A stretch of 64,000 bases of DNA from Marinobacter daqiaonensis (GCF_900115285.1 NZ_FOYW01000001.1:1337616-1401615); one strand, 5' to 3'; shown: positions 42,508-51,992, numbered from the stretch's first letter. Made by a program: numbers and translations. The notes: generated from the letters alone by a model not told the origin.

Positions 42508-43128
42508 GGGTTGCCGAGCGGGTTCATGCCCGGGCGTTTGCGATGAGAGCGCAACCACGGATGTCGAGAAGGCATCAAGCGCCGCCTCCGCCATCTCGTC
42601 GTCACGATCTGCCAGCCAGCCCAGAACCAGCCCGTCCATCCCGCTGCTCAACAGCCGGGCGAGTACCGGCCGCGGAACCGTCCAACCGGTACCGGTAGCC
42701 GCTTCAATGGCCTGAGCCAGCCTCTCGCCCTGCTCCGCATACTGGCGGTACTGCCATGACGCCAGGTCCCTCAGGTCCTTATCCCGAAGCATGAAAGTGG
42801 TCAGCTCATAGGCTGCGAGCTGCCGGTCGGGGTTTTCCGTGGCATGTTTCCACACCCGTAAAAGGCTCATCCGAATGCACTGTTCCGGGTCACCGCCAAA
42901 GTCGGGAACGGTCACCGCGGCATCCACCATGTCGACCACCATTACCCGGATCAGCTCCCGGTACAGCTCCTGCTTGGACCGGAAGCAGTAGTGGAATATC
43001 CCCTGCTGCATGCCAGCTTCCCCACAGATGGCGCGGGTTGTAGCCCGACGTATTCCCAGTCGGGCGATGGTGCGAAAAGCGGCCTCCACAAGTTCCTGGC
43101 GTCGCTGATCCACTGGTACTGGAGCCAT
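42490..43128 (-). CDS. TetR family transcription regulator
   Basis: 212 residues. N-terminal HTH: QELVEAAFRTIARLGIRRAT, then TRAICGEAGMQQGIFHYCFR, the TetR signature. The C-terminal ligand domain is 150 residues. Divergent from the monooxygenase at 43354, with a double operator-like site (43232-43257) between them; likely a repressor of that gene and itself (BetI-like arrangement). The last codons come from the repeat at 42453-42507. Confidence 0.92.
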   Translation of the reverse strand: MAPVPVDQRRQELVEAAFRTIARLGIRRATTRAICGEAGMQQGIFHYCFRSKQELYRELIRVMVVDMVDAAVTVPDFGGDPEQCIRMSLLRVWKHATENPDRQLAAYELTTFMLRDKDLRDLASWQYRQYAEQGERLAQAIEAATGTGWTVPRPVLARLLSSGMDGLVLGWLADRDDEMAEAALDAFSTSVVALSSQTPGHEPARQPSAPSS

Positions 43129-43231
43129 TTCCGTCCCCTTTTCACTCGGTAACGATCCGAGCCTTGATCACTTTTTTTACCGGAAACCGGGATGTTGCCG
43201 CTTCGGACCTCATCCAGTCTACAGCATCTTA

Positions 43232-43257
43232 TTGGTCAATCGACTTGGTCAATTGAC
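43232..43257. promoter_or_regulatory. Tandem 13-bp operator for the TetR regulator
   Basis: TTGGTCAATCGAC (43232-43244) is directly followed by TTGGTCAATTGAC (43245-43257); 12 of 13 bases are equal. The second copy includes the perfect 10-bp palindrome GTCAATTGAC (43248-43257). Placed between divergent tetR and monooxygenase genes, it is probably bound by the TetR protein. Confidence 0.65.
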
Positions 43258-43353
43258 AAACTTCTGCCCGCAACCTATGTTCAAGGACAGGCTTGCGACG
43301 TCCGGAGGGGACAGAGCGCAGGCACTATTCCCTGATCGCAAGAAGGAGAACCC

Positions 43354-44685
43354 ATGTCTGTCATCGACCGCAGTGACACCGTTTGTGTCGTTGGCGCCGG
43401 GCCCGCGGGCCTGGTCGTCGCCCGCCAGCTTCGCCAGGCCGGCATCCCATTCGAGGTTTATGAACGCCACAGCGATGTTGGCGGTATCTGGGACCCTGAA
43501 AACACCGGCAGCCCGATGTATCGGAGTGCCCACTTCATCAGCTCCAAGTACAGCAGCGGATTCGTGGGGTTCCCCATGCCGGAGGAATTCCCGGACTACC
43601 CCTCCTGGCGGCAGATACTCGGATACATTCGCGATTTTGCCCGGGCCGAGGATCTCTATCAGCACATCACGTTCGACACAGAAGTTGAACGCGCCGTCCC
43701 CCTGGAAAATAACCTCTGGCGAGTCACCATCGGCAATCAGCAGTACGATTACCGGGCTCTGGTAGTGGCACCGGGTGTGACCTGGCATCCGAGCCGGCCA
43801 AGGATAGCAGGAGAAGAGCGGTTCACTGGTGAAATCATTCATTCATCGGAGTACTTTGAGCCTTCCACCTTCAGGGACAAGCGGGTTCTCATCGTTGGTG
43901 CGGGCAACTCCGGTGTCGACATTGCCTGCGACGCGGCAGCAAATGCCGAAGCTGCTTTCCTGAGTGTGCGGCGGGGTTACCGCTTCCTGCCCAAGCATGT
44001 GTTCGGTGTTCCCCTCGACGTCTTCATCAACCATGGCGGTCAGCCCCCCGCAGGCATCACCATACCGGAGGACCCGAACGAACTTGTCGATGCCCTGGTC
44101 GGCGACCTGACACGCTTCGGGTTACCGGCACCGGACCACGACGTTCTGAGTTCTCACCCGATTGTTAATGACCGGATCATTCATCACTTCAACCATGGCG
44201 ATATCAGTGCCAGGCCCGACATCACCCGTCTGGACGGTCAGGACGTGGTGTTTGCCGATGGCAGCCGGGAGTCCATTGACCTGATTGTGTTGGCGACAGG
44301 TTATGAGTATCGCGTTCCGTTCATCGACGAGGACCTTTTCGAGTGGTCAAGCGGGCATCCACAGCTCTACCTGAACATTTTCCATCGCAACCTCCCCACC
44401 CTGTCGATCGTCGGCTTTATCGAGTTTGCCGACGCCGCTTACGAGCGCTTTGAGGAAATGGCACAGCTGGTTGCCATGGATCTTTCACTGAAAGGCAGTG
44501 ACCTGGAAAGGTTCACCGAAATGAAGCGCAGCCACCGTCCGGATTTACGTGGCGGCGCGGAATACATCGATACACCACGGCACGCCAACTATGTGGAGAC
44601 TCATACCTACCAGGCGGTGCTCGCCGGTATCCGTGAGCAGTTTGGCGTGGCTTCGCTTTCGCCCACTCGGGCCAACGCAGCGTGA
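43354..44685 (+). CDS. Flavin-containing monooxygenase (FMO/BVMO-like)
   Basis: 443 residues. FAD motif VCVVGAGPAGLVVARQLR (near 10-27), NADP motif VLIVGAGNSGVDIACDAA (about 177-194), and the linker FTGEIIHSSEYFEP, like the FMO FxGxxxHxxxY/W fingerprint. ATGY is present as in the FMO family. Uses NADPH and O2 to oxygenate a soft nucleophile (N or S) or a ketone; the substrate is unknown. AAGGAG ribosome binding site. Probably controlled by the divergent TetR gene. Confidence 0.9.
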   Translation: MSVIDRSDTVCVVGAGPAGLVVARQLRQAGIPFEVYERHSDVGGIWDPENTGSPMYRSAHFISSKYSSGFVGFPMPEEFPDYPSWRQILGYIRDFARAEDLYQHITFDTEVERAVPLENNLWRVTIGNQQYDYRALVVAPGVTWHPSRPRIAGEERFTGEIIHSSEYFEPSTFRDKRVLIVGAGNSGVDIACDAAANAEAAFLSVRRGYRFLPKHVFGVPLDVFINHGGQPPAGITIPEDPNELVDALVGDLTRFGLPAPDHDVLSSHPIVNDRIIHHFNHGDISARPDITRLDGQDVVFADGSRESIDLIVLATGYEYRVPFIDEDLFEWSSGHPQLYLNIFHRNLPTLSIVGFIEFADAAYERFEEMAQLVAMDLSLKGSDLERFTEMKRSHRPDLRGGAEYIDTPRHANYVETHTYQAVLAGIREQFGVASLSPTRANAA

Positions 44686-44725
44686 GGTAGCTGGTCACTC
44701 AAGGAGGGTTCCTGGGTTATCAGAA

Positions 44726-44761
44726 GCCCCGAAGACCGGATCGACATCCAGCCTTCGGGGC
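44726..44761. terminator. Hairpin between FMO and katG
   Basis: 9-bp stem GCCCCGAAG (44726-44734) / CTTCGGGGC (44753-44761), 18-nt loop, no T run. Probably ends the converging transcripts but is weak. Confidence 0.4.
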
Positions 44762-44805
44762 CCGGTTCTGCGGCGCGGGACTGCCTTCCCTGGCGGACCG
44801 GAACC

Positions 44806-47004
44806 TCAGCGGTGGAGGTCGAAGCGGTCGTTCTCCATGACCTTGACCCAACCCTTGACGAAGCGGTCGATCATTCTCTCCTCACCGCCGCTGGCGGCGT
44901 ACTCCTCGGCGATGGCGCGAAGCTGCGAGTTGGAGCCGTAGACAAGATCGACCCGTGACGCGGTCCACTTCTTCTCGCCCGTCCCACGGTTACGGCCCTC
45001 GAACCGCTCCTCGTTCTCATCGATCGGTTCCCAGACGGTACCCATGTCGATGAGATTGACGAAGAAGTCGTTCGTCAGCTGGCCCGGGCGATCAGTGAGG
45101 ATCCCTGACTGGTCATCACCGACATTTACGCCCATGGCCCGCATGCCCCCGAGGAGCGCCGTCATCTGCGGTACGCTGAGGTTCAGCATGAAGGCGCGAT
45201 CAACCATCAGGTGCTCGGCCGGAATGGCGGTCGTCTGGGTCTGCGCGTAGTTGCGGAACGCGTCGTGCTTCGGCTCGAGGTGGGCCTGGGTATCCACCTC
45301 GGTCATTTCCTGGGTCGCATCGGTGCGGCCCGGAGTGAACGGCACCGTGATATCGTGGCCAGCCGCCCTGGCCGCCATCTCGACCCCGACACTGCCGGCC
45401 AGAACGATCATGTCCGCCAGCGAGATGTTGGCCTCGGAGGCGCTCCTGATCTGCTCGAGCTGGTCGATCACCTCGGGCACGCCTGAGCGCACGTTAACGT
45501 CCCAGCCGGCCTGCGGCTCGAGACGAATGCGCGCGCCGTTGGCGCCGCCGCGATGGTCGGTCTGGCGGTAGGTGCAGGCCGCGGACCAGGCGGTTCCCAC
45601 CAGTTGCCTGACCGTGAGGCCGGAATCGGCGATCTGACTCTTGAGTTTGGCAATCTGCTCATCGCTCACCAGCGGCCCCTGGTGCTCGGGTACCGGATCC
45701 TGCCAGACAAGAACCTCATCGGGCACCTGCGGACCGAGGTAGCGGGCGCGGGGCCCCATATCGCGATGCAGCAGCTTGTACCAGGCCCGGGCGAATTCGT
45801 CGGCGAGAACGTCGGGATTCTCGTGATACTCCTTCGAAATCTTGAGGTAGTCCGGATCGGTGATCATGGCGATGTCCGCAGCGGTCATGACCGGCGGATT
45901 CTTCTTGCCTTTAACGTGGGCATCGGGAACCCAGTAGCCTTCCTTCACCTCCACCGGTTCCCACTGGTTGGCGCCGGCGGGGGATTTCTTGACCTCCCAC
46001 TGGTGGGCGAAGATTGTGTCGAGGTACTTGTTGTCCCACTTGGTCGGCGTCGGAGTCCACGCACCTTCAAGGCCCGACGTGATGGTGTACTCACCGAGGC
46101 CGGTCTCGTGCTTGTTGGCCCAGCCCAGCCCCATCTCATGGACTTTCGAACCCTCGGGGGCCTCGCCCACGGCGTCCGCGGGGGCATTGCCGTGCATCTT
46201 GCCGAAGGTGTGACCGCCAACGGTCAGGGCGACGGTCTCACGGTCGTTCATCCCCATGCGGCCGAAGGTTTCCCTCACATCCTGCGCGGACTTCATCGCG
46301 TCCGGAACGCCGTTGGGGCCCTCCGGGTTCACGTAGATCAGCCCCATCTGCACTGCGGCGAGTGGGTTGTCGAGGACACGGCTGCCATCTTCCCAAGTGC
46401 CGGTGTAACGCTCTTCGTTGGTCGAGAGCCACTCGGTCTCGGGCCCCCAGTAGATGTCATCCTCGGGCGCCCAGATGTCGGAGCGACCGAAACCGAAACC
46501 AAAGGTGCGGAACCCCATCGTTTCGAGGGCCCGGTTACCGGCGAAGACCATCAGGTCCGCCCAGGAGATCTTCTCGCCATACTTCTTCTTGATCGGCCAT
46601 AACAGCCGGCGCGCCTTGTCCAGGTTGCCGTTGTCCGGCCAGCTGTTCAGAGGCGCGAAGCGCTGGGCACCGGTGCCGCCACCACCGCGGCCGTCCATCG
46701 CCCGGTAAGTTCCGGCCGCGTGCCACGACATGCGAATGAAAAACGGGCCGTAATGACCCCAGTCCGCCGGCCACCAATCCTGTGAATCCGTCATCAGCGC
46801 ATCCACATCAGCGGAGAGTTCGTCGACGTCAAGCTGCGAGAACGCGTCGGCGTAGCTGAAATCGGGTCCGAAGGGGCTGGCGTCCGGGTGCTTCTGGTGC
46901 AGCACATTGAGGGTAAGCTGGTCCGGCCACCAATGTTCGTTACCCTGCAGTTTCGGTGTGGTTCGTGCGCCCCACTCCGGGCGTTGAGGCTTGATATCAG
47001 ACAC
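44806..47004 (-). CDS. katG: Catalase-peroxidase
   Basis: 732 residues starting at a GTG with AGGAGG 5 nt upstream (the overlapping ATG is in another frame). Breaks down hydrogen peroxide by catalase and peroxidase routes with one heme. N-terminal heme domain: [10 protein letters not shown] (distal Arg-Trp-His site with W), YVNPEGPNG (the Tyr of the Met-Tyr-Trp adduct), and [13 protein letters not shown] (proximal His). The C-terminal half repeats the fold without heme ([20 protein letters not shown]). Two dyads lie upstream (47101-47146). Complete and ordinary. Confidence 0.97.
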   Translation of the reverse strand: MSDIKPQRPEWGARTTPKLQGNEHWWPDQLTLNVLHQKHPDASPFGPDFSYADAFSQLDVDELSADVDALMTDSQDWWPADWGHYGPFFIRMSWHAAGTYRAMDGRGGGGTGAQRFAPLNSWPDNGNLDKARRLLWPIKKKYGEKISWADLMVFAGNRALETMGFRTFGFGFGRSDIWAPEDDIYWGPETEWLSTNEERYTGTWEDGSRVLDNPLAAVQMGLIYVNPEGPNGVPDAMKSAQDVRETFGRMGMNDRETVALTVGGHTFGKMHGNAPADAVGEAPEGSKVHEMGLGWANKHETGLGEYTITSGLEGAWTPTPTKWDNKYLDTIFAHQWEVKKSPAGANQWEPVEVKEGYWVPDAHVKGKKNPPVMTAADIAMITDPDYLKISKEYHENPDVLADEFARAWYKLLHRDMGPRARYLGPQVPDEVLVWQDPVPEHQGPLVSDEQIAKLKSQIADSGLTVRQLVGTAWSAACTYRQTDHRGGANGARIRLEPQAGWDVNVRSGVPEVIDQLEQIRSASEANISLADMIVLAGSVGVEMAARAAGHDITVPFTPGRTDATQEMTEVDTQAHLEPKHDAFRNYAQTQTTAIPAEHLMVDRAFMLNLSVPQMTALLGGMRAMGVNVGDDQSGILTDRPGQLTNDFFVNLIDMGTVWEPIDENEERFEGRNRGTGEKKWTASRVDLVYGSNSQLRAIAEEYAASGGEERMIDRFVKGWVKVMENDRFDLHR

Positions 47005-47100
47005 ATTATCCTCCTAGGCGAAATAGTGGCCTAAAGAGCGTTTTCAGCCGGCGACTCTGAATCGCCCCGTGCTTTGCAAACACCTTCGGGCCCTGGCGGA

Positions 47101-47146
47101 ACGCGTTATGGGAACCATAAGCGTCAGGAACAGGGAACCGTTCCTG
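47101..47146. promoter_or_regulatory. Two adjacent dyads upstream of katG
   Basis: ACGC-g-TTATGG GAA CCATAA-GCGT (47101-47124, 10 pairs with a single bulged G) and CAGGAAC (47125-47131) pairing with GTTCCTG (47140-47146). They lie about 100 bp before katG and 260 bp before the divergent 47407 gene. Not a clear OxyR site. Candidate operator or RNA structure. Confidence 0.35.
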
Positions 47147-47406
47147 TCGAAGCCGTCAAGCAGGCAGGTACACCGACGATTTGGCCTCGCTTCAGGAATA
47201 CGTATAGTCTTGTTAGCGAACCTTGGCCAATAGAGACCTGCCTATAGCCTGCATAGATTTAACGAATTACAGAGGAGCTGAGGTTCGACGACCCCGTCTT
47301 TTCGCAGGGTTGCTCATGGACAGCCCCCGCCACAGGGCGAACATCATCGAGCAGAAACGACAGCCCCATTTGACATGGCCTGAGCTTCGCCGAAGAATAA
47401 GACAGT

Positions 47407-49395
47407 ATGACCAAAGCCAACAACGAATCCGAAAATCCCGATAAAGGCGCGCCAGATGAGCTCTTGGCGGCACTTGACGGGGCGATCGACCGCCTGGCTG
47501 AAATCAATGCCATTGAGGGCGTCTCGCCGGTATTCGAGGTGATCGACGCGGCCAGACCCCTGATGTTGAGCCCTGCAGGCCTGGAGGCGCTCTACGAACG
47601 CGTTCCGGCCATTGAATCAGCCGGATTCTTTCGTGGGAGCGACTGGGACTACCCCCAGACACTGGTGCCCTCCCTGGCTGCGCGCACGATTCGCCACGGC
47701 GAACCGACCGCCACACTGGTTGAAAGCCTGAGCCAGATTCGCCTTCTGGCGGTGGCCAAAGGCGATTACACCCACGTTTCCATCTCGGCGGAACATGCCC
47801 ATCACTTTCTCGCCCAGGTACTGGCGATGAATCTCGACCTGGTGGTCGGTGATCTGCATGAGAGCGACCGGCTGCGGCCCGAACAGATCGGCTACGCCGT
47901 TCAGAACCTGTATCACTACCTGCTGCGGCATCTCGGCTACGAAAACCTCCTGGAACACCTGGTGGCCGAGGTCTGGCGGATTCTCGAGCAGCGCCCTGTC
48001 CAGGTAGAAGGTGTCAAACACATGGTGACCCAGATAGCGGTCTGCCTGGAAAAACCGGACGCGCTGGGTGGCGAAGCCAGCGACGACGCCGTGCAGCTGA
48101 TCCATGCCGTGTTCAGCCCCACCGAGGGGTGCCGTGAAGACCCCGGCCTGGATGTCTATGGGGAACGACTGGCGGAAATGGACGATGCCACCCTGCTGCA
48201 GGAAGCCATCGCTTTTGCCCGGGCCATGCACAGTACCGGCCTGGTATCGCCGTACATGCCGGTATTCATACGCTACCTGCGTGGCCGTTGGAACGAGCTG
48301 ATTCCCACCGCCCTGGGGCTGAGCTACACAGGTGCCGATGCTTTTCACTGCTACCCCGCGTTGATCCATCGCCTGATTGACGAAGCTCTGTTTCCGGAGA
48401 CCAGTCAGTGTGCCTATGGCCTGGCCATGATGCTCGAGCGGGGCATTCTCTACGCGCCTCCCGTGGCGCCGTCCCTGTGGCGCCAGATACGCCTGACGCT
48501 GTGCGACGCCGCGGCCGAGAAAATCGTGACCGTCTTCGGGAGCAGTCGTCCCCCCGAATGCTTTTTGCTCGCCGACGTGCTCAACGTACTCGGGCGCCCG
48601 CTGGGCATCGGTCAGGGGAACTACCCCACCTGTCAGTCGACGCGCGCCCTGTCCATGTGGGCCTACAACATGCCGGCGGAACTGCTTCGCATCCTTGCCT
48701 GGGCGGCACGGGACGATGAAATCGTGATGCGCTTTGAAGGTAACAGCATATCGTCGCGGGAACTGGGCACCGGGCTGGCGACCGAGCCTCCGGTGGATGT
48801 GGATGCGGTATCCCTGCTGACCGTGCCGCACCTGGATCGCATCTATTTTGAAATGGGCCGGCGCAGCATCGGGCGCGGAGAAGATCCACACAAATGGGTC
48901 AACGCAGAATTCCATGGCGATCATGTCGGTCACGGATTCCGCATCGCCGTGGATGTGTTCACGGGAGGCCTCAAAGACTTCGACGGGTTTATTCGCGATT
49001 TCTATGCCGCCTATCACCCTTTCTACAACGGCGACATCCCGGTCATCAATCCGCAGCCGGCCGGTATTGCGGTGACAGACAGCGCCACCCGCTTTCTTGG
49101 CTGGCACGCCATCACAATCCAGCGGCTTGCGCTGGACGCGGACAAAACCATGCGGGTCTACTTTTTCAACCCGAACAACGACAGCGGGCAGAACTGGGGC
49201 CAGGGGATCGTCACCTCAACCCACGAACACGGCGAGCGTTTTGGTGAAGCCTCGTTACCCGTGGCCGAGTTCGTCTCCCGCCTGTATGTATTTCATTATG
49301 ACCCCATCGAAAAGGGTGACCCGAGTGCCATTCCGACCGAGGAAGTCAATCGGGCCAGGGAATTGGCGAAAGGCAGTTGGGCGGCGGGGCGCTAG
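47407..49395 (+). CDS. Unknown 662-aa protein with papain-like Cys-His-Asn pattern
   Basis: 662 residues, soluble, no signal peptide. The first about 380 residues are helical (repeats such as LLRHLGYENLLEHLVAEVWR). The second half looks like an enzyme: GNYPTCQSTRALSMWAYNMP with C409, then GWHAITIQRL with H567, then FFNPNNDSGQNWG with N588/N596. This order and spacing (C, H, then N/Q-N-W-G) resembles papain-fold or transglutaminase-like active sites. I recognise no family. The ATG at 47407 has only a weak ribosome binding site. It is divergent from katG. Could be a protease, deamidase or transglutaminase, or none of these. Confidence 0.85.
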   Translation: MTKANNESENPDKGAPDELLAALDGAIDRLAEINAIEGVSPVFEVIDAARPLMLSPAGLEALYERVPAIESAGFFRGSDWDYPQTLVPSLAARTIRHGEPTATLVESLSQIRLLAVAKGDYTHVSISAEHAHHFLAQVLAMNLDLVVGDLHESDRLRPEQIGYAVQNLYHYLLRHLGYENLLEHLVAEVWRILEQRPVQVEGVKHMVTQIAVCLEKPDALGGEASDDAVQLIHAVFSPTEGCREDPGLDVYGERLAEMDDATLLQEAIAFARAMHSTGLVSPYMPVFIRYLRGRWNELIPTALGLSYTGADAFHCYPALIHRLIDEALFPETSQCAYGLAMMLERGILYAPPVAPSLWRQIRLTLCDAAAEKIVTVFGSSRPPECFLLADVLNVLGRPLGIGQGNYPTCQSTRALSMWAYNMPAELLRILAWAARDDEIVMRFEGNSISSRELGTGLATEPPVDVDAVSLLTVPHLDRIYFEMGRRSIGRGEDPHKWVNAEFHGDHVGHGFRIAVDVFTGGLKDFDGFIRDFYAAYHPFYNGDIPVINPQPAGIAVTDSATRFLGWHAITIQRLALDADKTMRVYFFNPNNDSGQNWGQGIVTSTHEHGERFGEASLPVAEFVSRLYVFHYDPIEKGDPSAIPTEEVNRARELAKGSWAAGR

Positions 49396-49445
49396 AGGTT
49401 TCATGATACCGGATCCAGGTTGAAAGCCATTTCCATCAGCCGACC

Positions 49446-49523
49446 GAGCTGAAGCCGCAGGTGCTTGGGCGGGTGGATATGGGGCATTTGAGCAAGAGAG
49501 TGCGGGAGATACTGGCCGGCTGA
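49446..49523 (+). pseudogene. Remnant of a GatB/YqeY-domain gene (C-terminus)
   Basis: 25 codons ELKPQVLGRVDMGHLSKRVR then EILAG and a stop (49521-49523). The motif LKP-x(3)-GR-x-DM-G is the usual C-terminus of YqeY/GatB proteins. There is no upstream gene body; an in-frame TGA precedes it. Read as a fragment left by deletion. Confidence 0.55.
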
Positions 49524-49567
49524 TCGGAAACCTCTGCTCCGGCGATCGCTACACCTACGATATAAGC

Positions 49568-50023
49568 CTACAGATACCGGCCGCCAGCCCCGATCGCCAC
49601 CACGATCAGCCCAAGAATCAGGTTGGTGCCCACCAGCTTGCGGATCTGGCCCACCTGGCGGCCGCCCTCCTGCGGATCCTGATTGGCAACGGCCTGCTTC
49701 AGCCTCCGGAAGGGGGCAAAGTAGACGTGAAAATAGAGCAGGATCATTACAATCCCCAGCCCCTGCATGGCGTGGATATGCCAGCCGGCACCGGCCATGC
49801 CACCAAACACGCTGAAGATCATCCAGTAACCGGTCACCAGCAACAGGATTACGGCCGCCCATACCCACCGGAAAAACCGGGACAGGGTGTGACACCAGAG
49901 TGCGCCCCGCTGGGACGCATCAATCACCTCGACCACCGCCGGACGCATGGCCATGTAGGCGAAAAACATGCCGCCAACCCAGATCACGGCAGACAGAACA
50001 TGCAGTGCGACAGCCAGACTCAT
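49568..50023 (-). CDS. CopD-like membrane protein
   Basis: 151 residues from the ATG at 50023 (AGGAG 8 nt upstream). Four helices: VALHVLSAVIWVGGMFFAYM, WVWAAVILLLVTGYWMIFSV, HAMQGLGIVMILLYFHVYFA and LVGTNLILGLIVVAIGAG. H8 and H81/H95-type positions (VALHVLS, WHIHAMQG, YFHVYF) resemble the copper resistance D/heme-binding helical family (DUF4149/CopD-like). Could move or bind copper or heme. The family is not certain. Confidence 0.75.
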   Translation of the reverse strand: MSLAVALHVLSAVIWVGGMFFAYMAMRPAVVEVIDASQRGALWCHTLSRFFRWVWAAVILLLVTGYWMIFSVFGGMAGAGWHIHAMQGLGIVMILLYFHVYFAPFRRLKQAVANQDPQEGGRQVGQIRKLVGTNLILGLIVVAIGAGGRYL

Positions 50024-50127
50024 AATGCGACTCCTGGATGGGAAATGGGTGTGATCAGCATAGGCTAAACGACAGGGCCTGTTGCAAATCGTCGTGTCCA
50101 AATGCGCAAGCCGTTTCCAAGGTCTCC

Positions 50128-50607
50128 CTATTGCTCAACAGGCCAGACAGGCTGATCGGCCCCGCTATCCCCGGGAATGGAGTCACAGAGTTGCTCAAGC
50201 CTTATATCATTTTCCACGGCGATCAAGGGCTTCGATATTACCTCCCCTGTTTCGCGATCTACCGCGTCGACAGAGAGAATTGATTTCAACGGAGTATAGT
50301 CGGCGTTCTTCTTTTCATACACGAAATACTCCCTCCGGGTGGCCGACGACACGCCAGTCTCCACGTGGGCTTTTACAACGGGAATGGCATAGTTTCCGTG
50401 CCTGCAGGAAAGAGCGATAACTTCCTCCAGGTCGAGATCCTTTGCACCGTCCAGGTAAACATGGACGCCACCCGTATCCTGGTCAGGGGGCGTCAGAATA
50501 AACTCGTCACCTTCATCAAAACTCAAGTCAAACGAGCCGGTGCAGGCACTGGAGGGCACTGCCAACAAACCAATCAGCCCCGCCATGACCAGCCTAGAAA
50601 ACACCAT
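50128..50607 (-). CDS. Secreted small protein, possible immunity partner of GH19 enzyme
   Basis: 159 residues from the ATG at 50607 (GGAG 6 nt before, inside the previous gene). Signal peptide ending in VPSSAC (Cys23 could be lipidated), then an acidic mature part with DQDTGGVHVYLDGAKDLDLE. No known family recognised. The start lies inside the end of the GH19 gene (14-bp overlap), which makes translation coupled. In toxin-immunity pairs, a periplasmic immunity protein next to a cell-wall hydrolase is common, so an immunity role is plausible but unproven. Confidence 0.7.
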   Translation of the reverse strand: MVFSRLVMAGLIGLLAVPSSACTGSFDLSFDEGDEFILTPPDQDTGGVHVYLDGAKDLDLEEVIALSCRHGNYAIPVVKAHVETGVSSATRREYFVYEKKNADYTPLKSILSVDAVDRETGEVISKPLIAVENDIRLEQLCDSIPGDSGADQPVWPVEQ

Positions 50608-51295
50608 CAAAGACTCCGTTCTTCATGAATTCCGAAAAGTTGTCGTGCCTGACAGAGTAACTCGAGGTATGCCGGTTAACGACCCGGGTAATGGCATCGG
50701 TGACATCTCGATCGATGCCCCGATCCGCCACCTGGTAGAGGCCGTTATCGACCCAGAACGCCAAAGCGGACCGCAGGCTATATTTTGGCTGCAGCAGGAG
50801 ATCGGGATTTTCGAGACAGTCCGTACCATCCGGCCAGAGCCTGCTGTATACAGACTGGAACCTGGTGTAGTTGGCCCGCCCCGTCAACTGGATCATGCCC
50901 CTGCCCCGATAGCGCCAGCCGTCACCAGAAGAGGCGTTGCCGTTGCCTATGCGGTTGGCATAAGCGTGATTGGCTATGGCTTCTTTGTCTGCGCTTTTCC
51001 CCTTTGCCCGATCGTATCCATGTGCATCGGCCAAGGCAGGATTGTTCTTGTAAAAGAGGAAGATTTTTTTGAGAACGTCCGGCCGGTAATTGAGATTCTC
51101 CTCCAGCAGAAACCGGGGGCCGACCTCCTGCCTTACCTGGGCAAAGAAATGACAGATTCGTAGCTCGGAATCTATCTTTCCAACGGCAAGGCTCGAAGTT
51201 ACTTCGTTTGCGATCTCTGTCAGAAAATCATCGCCAACCCACTGACGGTTTGACCAGATTTTTCTGAGGTGCTGAACATCGATTTTCCCTTTCAT
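50594..51295 (-). CDS. Glycoside hydrolase family 19 (chitinase/muramidase-like) protein
   Basis: 233 residues. GH19 core: FFAQVRQEVGPRFLLEENLNYRP with Glu57 (catalytic acid; the common HET is QEV here) and Glu65/66, then GWRYRGRGMIQLTGRANYTR, the family substrate-binding signature. No signal peptide, so export would need a type VI system, phage-like lysis, or cell lysis. Strong AAGGAGG ribosome binding site. It is AT-richer than its neighbours, suggesting horizontal transfer. A secreted protein gene overlaps its end. No holin, VgrG, Hcp or PAAR gene is seen in the window. Confidence 0.85.
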   Translation of the reverse strand: MKGKIDVQHLRKIWSNRQWVGDDFLTEIANEVTSSLAVGKIDSELRICHFFAQVRQEVGPRFLLEENLNYRPDVLKKIFLFYKNNPALADAHGYDRAKGKSADKEAIANHAYANRIGNGNASSGDGWRYRGRGMIQLTGRANYTRFQSVYSRLWPDGTDCLENPDLLLQPKYSLRSALAFWVDNGLYQVADRGIDRDVTDAITRVVNRHTSSYSVRHDNFSEFMKNGVFDGVF

Positions 51296-51498
51296 TCGGT
51301 TCCTCCTTGGAGAAACGGCGAAAACCTCCGGCTTTTTCTTGCTTCCGGGGGGAACAGGTCACCATTCCATGCCTTCGGGTGCTCCCTGGTTATTCCTGTT
51401 ATTAATGATGCTCCGATTCCTTACCGCGGGAAACCGGAAAAGATCCATTTTTCACCGATCTGTTTTTACCTCAGATGTTGCGGCATTTCGTCGCCCGT

Positions 51499-51984
51499 TC
51501 AGAAGTACCCCAGGAACCTGCCTAAGATCAGCACACTGATCCAGACGCCCAAAGACAACGCGGCCCCTGCCCGTAAAGCCAAAGGCATGCGGGCCCTCAT
51601 CGGGAGGCTCTGTATATCCATGCGCTTGAACGTCCGGCCGAGAATCAAGGCGTTCAACACACCCAACAGCACAAGCGAGATCTTCGCCTGGAACAGCGGC
51701 GACCCGACGTAGTCCACGGCCGCTGTGGCAAACAGGAGTGCGCCAAAGAGAATGGCCAAACCCAGACCAACCGCCGATGTCACTCGAAGCACATCGACAA
51801 ACACCATCACAGGGTAGTTGCGCCAGAGACCCAGCAAACGCAGATCCAGTGGCACAATGCCGCCAATCAACATCGAAATCCCGAGAATATGCCCGGCGTT
51901 TACTAGCGGATACATGAATGTGGAGTTGCGCAGGGCCGAAACAAAGGCCAGCTCCTCGACGAAGACCAGCAGCTGCTCAGTCAT
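51499..51984 (-). CDS. DUF6644-like membrane protein
   Basis: 161 residues with four helices: STFMYPLVNAGHILGISMLI, VLRVTSAVGLGLAILFGALL, ISLVLLGVLNALILGR and AGAALSLGVWISVLILGRFL. The YPLVNAGHILGI pattern with H32 recalls DUF6644-type proteins usually paired with DUF6152 proteins. That partner is exactly the next gene upstream (9 bp away). Function unknown; possibly a respiratory or cofactor-linked membrane pair. Confidence 0.8.
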   Translation of the reverse strand: MTEQLLVFVEELAFVSALRNSTFMYPLVNAGHILGISMLIGGIVPLDLRLLGLWRNYPVMVFVDVLRVTSAVGLGLAILFGALLFATAAVDYVGSPLFQAKISLVLLGVLNALILGRTFKRMDIQSLPMRARMPLALRAGAALSLGVWISVLILGRFLGYF

Positions 51985-51992
51985 CGCCGGGA

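Noticed and set aside
47223-47444. Possible 73-residue gene before the 662-residue gene
   Set aside because: No ribosome binding site or family, overlaps the start of the larger gene, and the composition is not convincing.
47617-49107. Long antisense frame (496 codons) opposite the 662-residue gene
   Set aside because: No recognisable domain and composition typical of a shadow; the sense frame has coherent motifs. I preferred the sense frame.
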